NCBI GenBank assembly: GCA_015485715.1 | Contig: WFTA01000083.1 | Coordinates: 1-12,211, forward strand | Length of the DNA stretch: 12,211 nt | Origin: Patescibacteria group bacterium | GTDB taxonomy: Bacteria; Patescibacteriota; Patescibacteriia; WFTA01; S139-112 | Reading direction: 5' to 3' | In this document: piece after piece, positions 8,557 through 12,211 of the stretch | How positions within the stretch are numbered: the stretch's first letter is position 1 | Layout of the letters: every line of letters begins with the position of its first letter | Notes under the pieces: generated by a model | What the model saw: the letters and a program-made list of their open reading frames with translations, nothing else | Told to the model about the DNA's origin: nothing | Databases searched by the model: none | Position numbers and translations under genes: made by a program

Positions 8557-8583
8557 CTCAGCAAACCACAAATGGCTGCTGAG
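8557..8583 (-). promoter_or_regulatory. Hairpin in the groES leader
   Basis: CTCAGCA (8557-8563) and TGCTGAG (8577-8583) are perfect 7-bp inverted arms, with an inner CCA/TGG stem. In the minus-strand RNA the hairpin ends 12 nt before the groES ATG, separated by AAAAAGAGGAGT, which contains the ribosome binding site. The predicted leader is about 90 nt. A heat-responsive or stability role is possible but unproven. Confidence 0.55.
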
Positions 8584-8608
8584 CTTAATTTTATAATTTT
8601 CCACAATT

Positions 8609-8635
8609 TTAGCACTCCCATAAAGAAAGTGCTAA
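8609..8635 (-). promoter_or_regulatory. CIRCE operator (HrcA repressor binding site)
   Basis: The plus strand reads TTAGCACTC, 9 nt, AAGTGCTAA: the CIRCE inverted repeat with one mismatch in one arm. It begins at the predicted transcription start of groES-groEL, the classical arrangement in which HrcA blocks transcription until heat shock. No hrcA gene lies in this window, but the site implies that one exists in the genome. Confidence 0.95.
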
Positions 8636-8642
8636 CATTACC

Positions 8643-8671
8643 AGTATAAAACACCTTATAATATATGTCAA
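8643..8671 (-). promoter_or_regulatory. groES-groEL promoter
   Basis: On the minus strand TTGACA (8671-8666), a 17-nt spacer and TATACT (8648-8643) form a near-perfect housekeeping promoter, with predicted start near 8636, next to CIRCE. This fits HrcA-type repression of a strong vegetative promoter, not control by a heat-shock sigma factor. Confidence 0.92.
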
Positions 8672-8891
8672 CACCTTCTGAATTCAGAGTACTATACGTC
8701 CTAAATTTATCCATTTGATCTTATTTTTCATGTTTTTACAGATCAGAATTCAATTCTTTCTTAAAGCATTCTTAGAATTAAATGCTCTTTTTAGAGTAAT
8801 GTTTGGATTTGATCTATTATATACAACAAACTACTCCATAGAAACTGAAGATAATTTTTGGAATAAACTTCAGGGTGTAATATATAATTAT
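8672..8891. other. Divergent intergenic region between groESL and the membrane protein/pps unit
   Basis: With the flanking promoters this makes up the roughly 300-nt gap between the two divergent units. It holds a 12-bp palindrome, TCTGAATTCAGA (8677-8688), 5 nt upstream of the groES -35 box. Otherwise I see no gene. A short TTG-started plus frame (8715-8933) runs through the promoter of the next gene and is not convincing. Confidence 0.5.
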
Positions 8892-8920
8892 TTGGTTTGT
8901 TTTTTGAAATATGGTATAAT
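8892..8920 (+). promoter_or_regulatory. Extended -10 promoter for the membrane protein and pps genes
   Basis: TGG-TATAAT (8912-8920) is a perfect -10 with the extended TGN element. The -35 (TTGGTT, 8892-8897) is weak but 17 nt away. The predicted start near 8927 leaves a short leader of about 17 nt with no Shine-Dalgarno before the ATG at 8944. Confidence 0.7.
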
Positions 8921-8943
8921 ATACGAAAATTAACTTAAAACAT

Positions 8944-9435
8944 ATGGACGGGGGAAAAAAATTACTACTTGAAGAAAAAAGCAAGTATTCGTTTCACTAC
9001 ATTGCAGGACATTCACTGCAATGGTATTTGAAATTTTCAGGACGTGCTATTGTATTTTTAGCAGGATTTAATATACTCACACTTCTCATAAGTTCAATAT
9101 TCTCCTACCGTTCTCTTGTCTATGACTTATTATCTGTAATCTCCTTTTTTATAGAGATAAGTGTATTTACAATTATAGGATACAGATTATACAAAGAAAT
9201 ATCTTTTAAAACTCTTATTACAGGATGGAAAATAAACAGCCTGCTCATAAATGCAACAATTATGGGATTTATAGTCGGTTTTTTCTCAGCAGTATACAAA
9301 TGGTTTTGGATTCAAGAAACATGGACATTCTATAACCTAACTATAGAGCCTGTATATAAAATCATCTGGGCTGTAATTTTTTCACTAATAGGAGCTCTTT
9401 ATTACAGATTGTTTCATTTTAAAAAACAAATCTAG
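8944..9435 (+). CDS. Small four-helix membrane protein of unknown function
   Basis: 163 residues, not recognised as a named family. After a charged, Lys-rich N-terminus it shows four likely membrane helices at about 35-54, 60-80, 99-119 and 138-156, and ends in the basic HFKKQI. Both ends would then lie on the same side, probably the cytoplasm. I see no catalytic motif, signal peptide or metal-binding cluster. The start is the first ATG after an extended -10 promoter; there is no clear ribosome binding site. It is followed after 22 nt by the PEP synthase gene with no promoter or terminator between, so the two are probably co-transcribed. A link to carbon metabolism is possible but nothing in the protein shows it. 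Confidence 0.75.
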   Translation: MDGGKKLLLEEKSKYSFHYIAGHSLQWYLKFSGRAIVFLAGFNILTLLISSIFSYRSLVYDLLSVISFFIEISVFTIIGYRLYKEISFKTLITGWKINSLLINATIMGFIVGFFSAVYKWFWIQETWTFYNLTIEPVYKIIWAVIFSLIGALYYRLFHFKKQI

Positions 9436-9457
9436 TTATAAGTAATAAATAAATTTT

Positions 9458-11884
9458 ATGGCTGGAATTAAACAAAACAAAAACATACTCTGGTTTAAAG
9501 AAATAAGGAATAGCGATATTCCACTGGTTGGAGGTAAAAATGCCTCACTTGGCGAGATGTACTCTAATCTGGCCAGCAAAGGTGTCAGAGTGCCGAATGG
9601 ATTTGCTGTTACTGCTGCAGCCTACAGATATTTTATCAAGTACAACTCTCTGGAAAGTGAAATTAAAAAAACACTAACAGGTCTCAATAAAAATAAAATT
9701 GAAGATCTTAAAAAACGGGGACACCATATCAGAACCATGATAAAACATGCTAAATTCCCTGAAGATTTAAAAGAAGATATTATTAAAGCATATAGAAAAC
9801 TTTCTACTCTAACCTATAAACCAAAAAAAGGAGAAAAAAAATCAAAAATTATATATGCTGACGTAGCTGTTAGATCATCTGCTACAGCCGAGGATTTACC
9901 TGATGCATCATTTGCCGGACAACAGGAAACATATCTTAATATCCATGGAGAAAAAGAGCTGCTGGAAGCTGTTAAAAATGCATTTGCATCGCTTTTTACT
10001 GACAGAGCGATATCATACAGAGAAGACAAAGGGTTTCAACATATGAAGGTAGCTCTGTCAGTTGGAGTCCAGCTTATGGTTAGATCTGATAAGGCTTCGT
10101 CAGGAGTTATGTTTACTCTTGATACTGAATCAGGTTTCAAAGGTGTGATTTTAATTAACTCTATCTACGGTCTTGGTGAAAACATAGTTCAGGGAAAGGT
10201 AAGTCCTGATGAATTTATAGTATTTAAAGATACATTGAAAAAAGGATACAAAGCTCTAATTAGCAAAAATTTAGGCACAAAGAGATGGAAGATGATTTAT
10301 GGCAACAAAAAAAACAGGGTTAAAAACGTCCCTGTTCCTGAAAAAGACAGGATCCGATTTTCCATCTCAGATAATGAAGCACTTCAGCTTGCCAGATGGG
10401 CAGTAATTATAGAAGAGTATTATCAAAAACCCATGGATATAGAATGGGCAAAAGACGGTATCTCAGGCAAGCTGTACATAGTACAGGCAAGACCTGAAAC
10501 TATCTACTCTACCCGCGTATCCAATATTCTTGAAGAATATGTAATCTCAAAGAAAAACCCCAAAGTAATAGTACAGGGTGTATCTGTGGGTAAAAAGATA
10601 GCTCAGGGAAAAGCTAAGGTTATCCTAGATGTCAAAGATATAAATCAGTTCAAGGAAGGAGAAGTACTCATCACCAGCATCACTAATCCGGACTGGGAAC
10701 CTATTATGAAAAAAGCTTCAGCTATTGTCACAGACTCAGGTGGAAGGACAGCTCACGCTGCCATTGTCTCACGCGAGCTCGGTATCCCTGCAATTGTGGG
10801 TACAGAATATGCTACCAAGCTTATTAAAACAGGACAAAAAGTAACTATAGACTGTTCTCGGGGAGAGACGGGTTATGTCTATGAAGGGTATGTACCATAT
10901 AAAATAAGAAAAACCAATATTCACAAAATTCCCCAAACCAAAACAAAAATAATGATGAACATAGGAGAACCAAGCAAAGCTTTCTATCACTCTTTTATAC
11001 CCAATGACGGAGTTGGTTTAGCCAGACTTGAATTTATAATTAATGAATACATCAAAGTACACCCACTAGCACTTCTAAACATTGATAAAATACCCAGCAA
11101 AAAAACACAAAATACTATTAAAAAAATAATTAAAAATGCAGGATATGACAATGGAAAAGACTTTTTTATTGGTGAACTTGCAGAAGGGATAGCCAAGATA
11201 GGTGCTGCCTTTTATCCCAAAGACGTTATTGTGCGTCTTTCTGATTTTAAAACAAACGAATATCAACATCTGATAGGAGGAGAATATTTTGAACCTACCG
11301 AACAAAACCCCATGCTCGGTTGGCGAGGTGCATCAAGATATTATGACGAAAAATTCAGACCTGCATTTGATATGGAATGTGCAGCGTTCAAAAAAGTAAG
11401 AGAGGAGGTTGGACTAAAAAATATCAAAATCATGATCCCTTTTGTAAGAACACTCGAAGAAGCAGAAAAAGTACTACGGATTATGAATAAAAACGGGTTA
11501 AAACAGGGAAAACAAAATTTGGAAATATATATGATGGTAGAAATACCCTCAAATGTCATTTTGGCTGATAAATTCGCTCAACTCTTTGACGGATTCTCCA
11601 TAGGATCAAATGACCTTACCCAGCTCACACTGGGAGTAGACAGGGATTCAGAACTTGTATCTCATATCTATGATGAAAGGAATGAAGCAGTAAAGACTCT
11701 AATAAAATATGTAATTGAAGTTGCTAAAAAGTACAATGTGAAAATAGGTATATGCGGCCAAGGACCTTCTGATTTTCCTGACTTTGCTGAATTTCTAGCC
11801 AAAGAAGATATAGACTCTATGTCTCTAAATCCTGATACAGTACTACCTACCCGCTATCTTATTGCAAAAAAGCTAAAAAAATAA
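9458..11884 (+). CDS. ppsA: Phosphoenolpyruvate synthase (pyruvate, water dikinase)
   Basis: 808 residues (E. coli enzyme 792). It converts pyruvate, ATP and water to PEP, AMP and phosphate, feeding gluconeogenesis in the cytoplasm. The N-terminal nucleotide-binding domain starts around PLVGGKNASLGEM and carries the conserved VRSSATAEDLPDASFAGQ (138-155). The central swivelling domain contains TDSGGRTAHAAIVSRELG, in which His433 is the residue phosphorylated during catalysis. The C-terminal barrel has GWRG (around 621-624), NDLTQLTLGVDRD (718-730) and the catalytic Cys766 in GICGQGPSD, and ends with the family's SLNPDTVLP. All catalytic residues are present. The ATG at 9458 has only AT-rich sequence upstream and no Shine-Dalgarno. 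It is second in a two-gene unit and ends at a strong terminator. PPDK was considered, but the length and motifs favour PEP synthase. Confidence 0.96.
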   Translation: MAGIKQNKNILWFKEIRNSDIPLVGGKNASLGEMYSNLASKGVRVPNGFAVTAAAYRYFIKYNSLESEIKKTLTGLNKNKIEDLKKRGHHIRTMIKHAKFPEDLKEDIIKAYRKLSTLTYKPKKGEKKSKIIYADVAVRSSATAEDLPDASFAGQQETYLNIHGEKELLEAVKNAFASLFTDRAISYREDKGFQHMKVALSVGVQLMVRSDKASSGVMFTLDTESGFKGVILINSIYGLGENIVQGKVSPDEFIVFKDTLKKGYKALISKNLGTKRWKMIYGNKKNRVKNVPVPEKDRIRFSISDNEALQLARWAVIIEEYYQKPMDIEWAKDGISGKLYIVQARPETIYSTRVSNILEEYVISKKNPKVIVQGVSVGKKIAQGKAKVILDVKDINQFKEGEVLITSITNPDWEPIMKKASAIVTDSGGRTAHAAIVSRELGIPAIVGTEYATKLIKTGQKVTIDCSRGETGYVYEGYVPYKIRKTNIHKIPQTKTKIMMNIGEPSKAFYHSFIPNDGVGLARLEFIINEYIKVHPLALLNIDKIPSKKTQNTIKKIIKNAGYDNGKDFFIGELAEGIAKIGAAFYPKDVIVRLSDFKTNEYQHLIGGEYFEPTEQNPMLGWRGASRYYDEKFRPAFDMECAAFKKVREEVGLKNIKIMIPFVRTLEEAEKVLRIMNKNGLKQGKQNLEIYMMVEIPSNVILADKFAQLFDGFSIGSNDLTQLTLGVDRDSELVSHIYDERNEAVKTLIKYVIEVAKKYNVKIGICGQGPSDFPDFAEFLAKEDIDSMSLNPDTVLPTRYLIAKKLKK

Positions 11885-11906
11885 ACTCGCAATCATCTCC
11901 TAATCC

Positions 11907-11933
11907 AAAAATCCCGCTTGAGGCGGGATTTTT
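11907..11933. terminator. Bidirectional terminator between ppsA and tRNA-Thr
   Basis: An 11-bp stem (AAAAATCCCGC / GCGGGATTTTT) with loop TTGAG. Read on the plus strand it ends in T6 and terminates ppsA, 22 nt after the stop. On the minus strand it ends in T5 and lies 4 nt beyond the tRNA 3' end, so it can also terminate the convergent tRNA gene. Confidence 0.92.
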
Positions 11934-11937
11934 TGTG

Positions 11938-12010
11938 AGCCGATGGGCGGACTTGAACCGCCGACCTCCACCTTACCATGGTGTTGCTCTACCAACTGAG
12001 CTACATCGGC
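11938..12010 (-). tRNA. tRNA-Thr (anticodon GGU)
   Basis: A complete cloverleaf folds on the minus strand. The acceptor stem is GCCGATG paired with CATCGGC (7 bp). The D arm is GCTC/GAGC with loop AGTTGGTA, the anticodon loop is ATGGTAA with GGT at 34-36, and the T arm is GGCGG/CCGCC with loop TTCAAGT. CCA is not encoded. Two oddities are an A27-G43 mismatch at the base of the anticodon stem and U, not the usual bacterial A, at discriminator position 73. The first 25 nt of the tRNA also belong to a 95-bp tandem repeat that extends upstream. Confidence 0.93.
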
Positions 12011-12211
12011 TTAATTTATAAACAAAGTATCTATAATGTGAATATTTGGACTTCTAATCTATGTCCTATCGGATGATAGGGCTCTACCAACTGAGCTACA
12101 TCGGCTTAATTTATAAACAAAGTATCTATAATGTGAATATTTGGACTTCTAATCTATGTCCTATCGGATGATAGGGCTCTACCAACTGAGCTACATCGGC
12201 TTAATTTATAA
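11986..12211 (-). repeat. Perfect 95-bp tandem repeat built on the 5' half of tRNA-Thr
   Basis: Copies lie at 11986-12080, 12081-12175 and 12176 to the edge (36 nt); the two full copies are identical. In the minus-strand sense each full unit contains a hairpin CCTATC-ATCC-GATAGG (12065-12080 and 12160-12175), an AT-rich spacer with a possible promoter, and tRNA positions 1-25 (acceptor strand plus D arm). In the copy nearest ppsA the 25 nt continue into the true tRNA-Thr. In the others they run straight into the hairpin, and no anticodon arm or T arm follows. The array leaves the window, so the copy number is unknown. Confidence 0.95.
12015..12042 (-). promoter_or_regulatory. Possible tRNA-Thr promoter inside the repeat unit
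   Basis: On the minus strand TTCACA (12042-12037), a 16-nt spacer and TATAAA (12020-12015) lie immediately upstream of the tRNA. The predicted start falls at or within 2 nt of the tRNA 5' end (12010). The same element recurs 95 nt further on (12110-12137), before a truncated tRNA half. Confidence 0.5.

Noticed and set aside
8545..8604. N-terminal extension of GroES from a GTG at 8604
   Set aside because: The family start is at MNLKPLG (8544). The extension would cover the leader hairpin and begins 5 nt from CIRCE.
8715..8933. Plus-strand frame of 72 codons beginning with TTG
   Set aside because: No ribosome binding site, no recognisable protein, and it runs through the extended -10 promoter of the 163-aa membrane protein gene.
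1..11884. UGA recoding as in some CPR lineages
   Set aside because: No in-frame TGA was found in any gene here and stops are TAA or TAG, so the window gives no evidence for a changed code.
12011..12211. Additional complete tRNA genes or a CRISPR array in the repeat
   Set aside because: After tRNA position 25 each unit runs into a 4-nt-loop hairpin with no anticodon or T arm, so no full tRNA folds. Units are directly adjacent and identical, with no unique spacers, so it is not CRISPR.

Overview
The window looks like a chromosomal piece of a small-genome bacterium, most likely of the Candidate Phyla Radiation (Patescibacteria), perhaps Microgenomates-like. The evidence is low GC, short intergenic gaps, a sigma-region-4/HARE-HTH fusion protein, a CPR-style protein resembling the front half of VirB4/TraG-type conjugation proteins, and a very large surface protein that begins with a type IV prepilin leader. 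The lineage is inferred from gene content; no marker gene fixes it. All genes read with ordinary stops (TAA or TAG).

Layout. From 1 to 6237 (minus strand) lies a three-gene unit. It opens with a perfect-consensus promoter placed so close to the ATG that the mRNA should be leaderless or nearly so. It first encodes a sigma-region-4/HARE-HTH regulator (4953-6200). Next comes a one-pass membrane protein without an ATPase domain (3530-4906), with its own possible extended -10 promoter. Last is a prepilin-led giant protein with DUF2341-like, Asp-box beta-propeller, carboxypeptidase-regulatory-like and FN3 modules (1-3516), which runs off the left edge. From 6533 to 8671 (minus strand) is a textbook groES-groEL operon: TTGACA/TATACT promoter, CIRCE operator at the start point, hairpins just before both ribosome binding sites, and a strong terminator.

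From 8892 to 11934 (plus strand), divergent from groESL, an extended -10 promoter drives a small four-helix membrane protein of unknown function and then phosphoenolpyruvate synthase. A bidirectional terminator separates this unit from a convergent tRNA-Thr(GGU) gene on the minus strand.

The least ordinary part is the right edge. The tRNA-Thr gene is entered through a perfect 95-bp tandem repeat (11986 to the edge, at least 2.4 copies). Each complete unit carries a possible promoter, the first 25 nt of the tRNA (acceptor strand plus D arm), and a hairpin where the anticodon arm should be. It could be a real array of promoter-driven tRNA 5'-half units, or an assembly artefact at a contig end.
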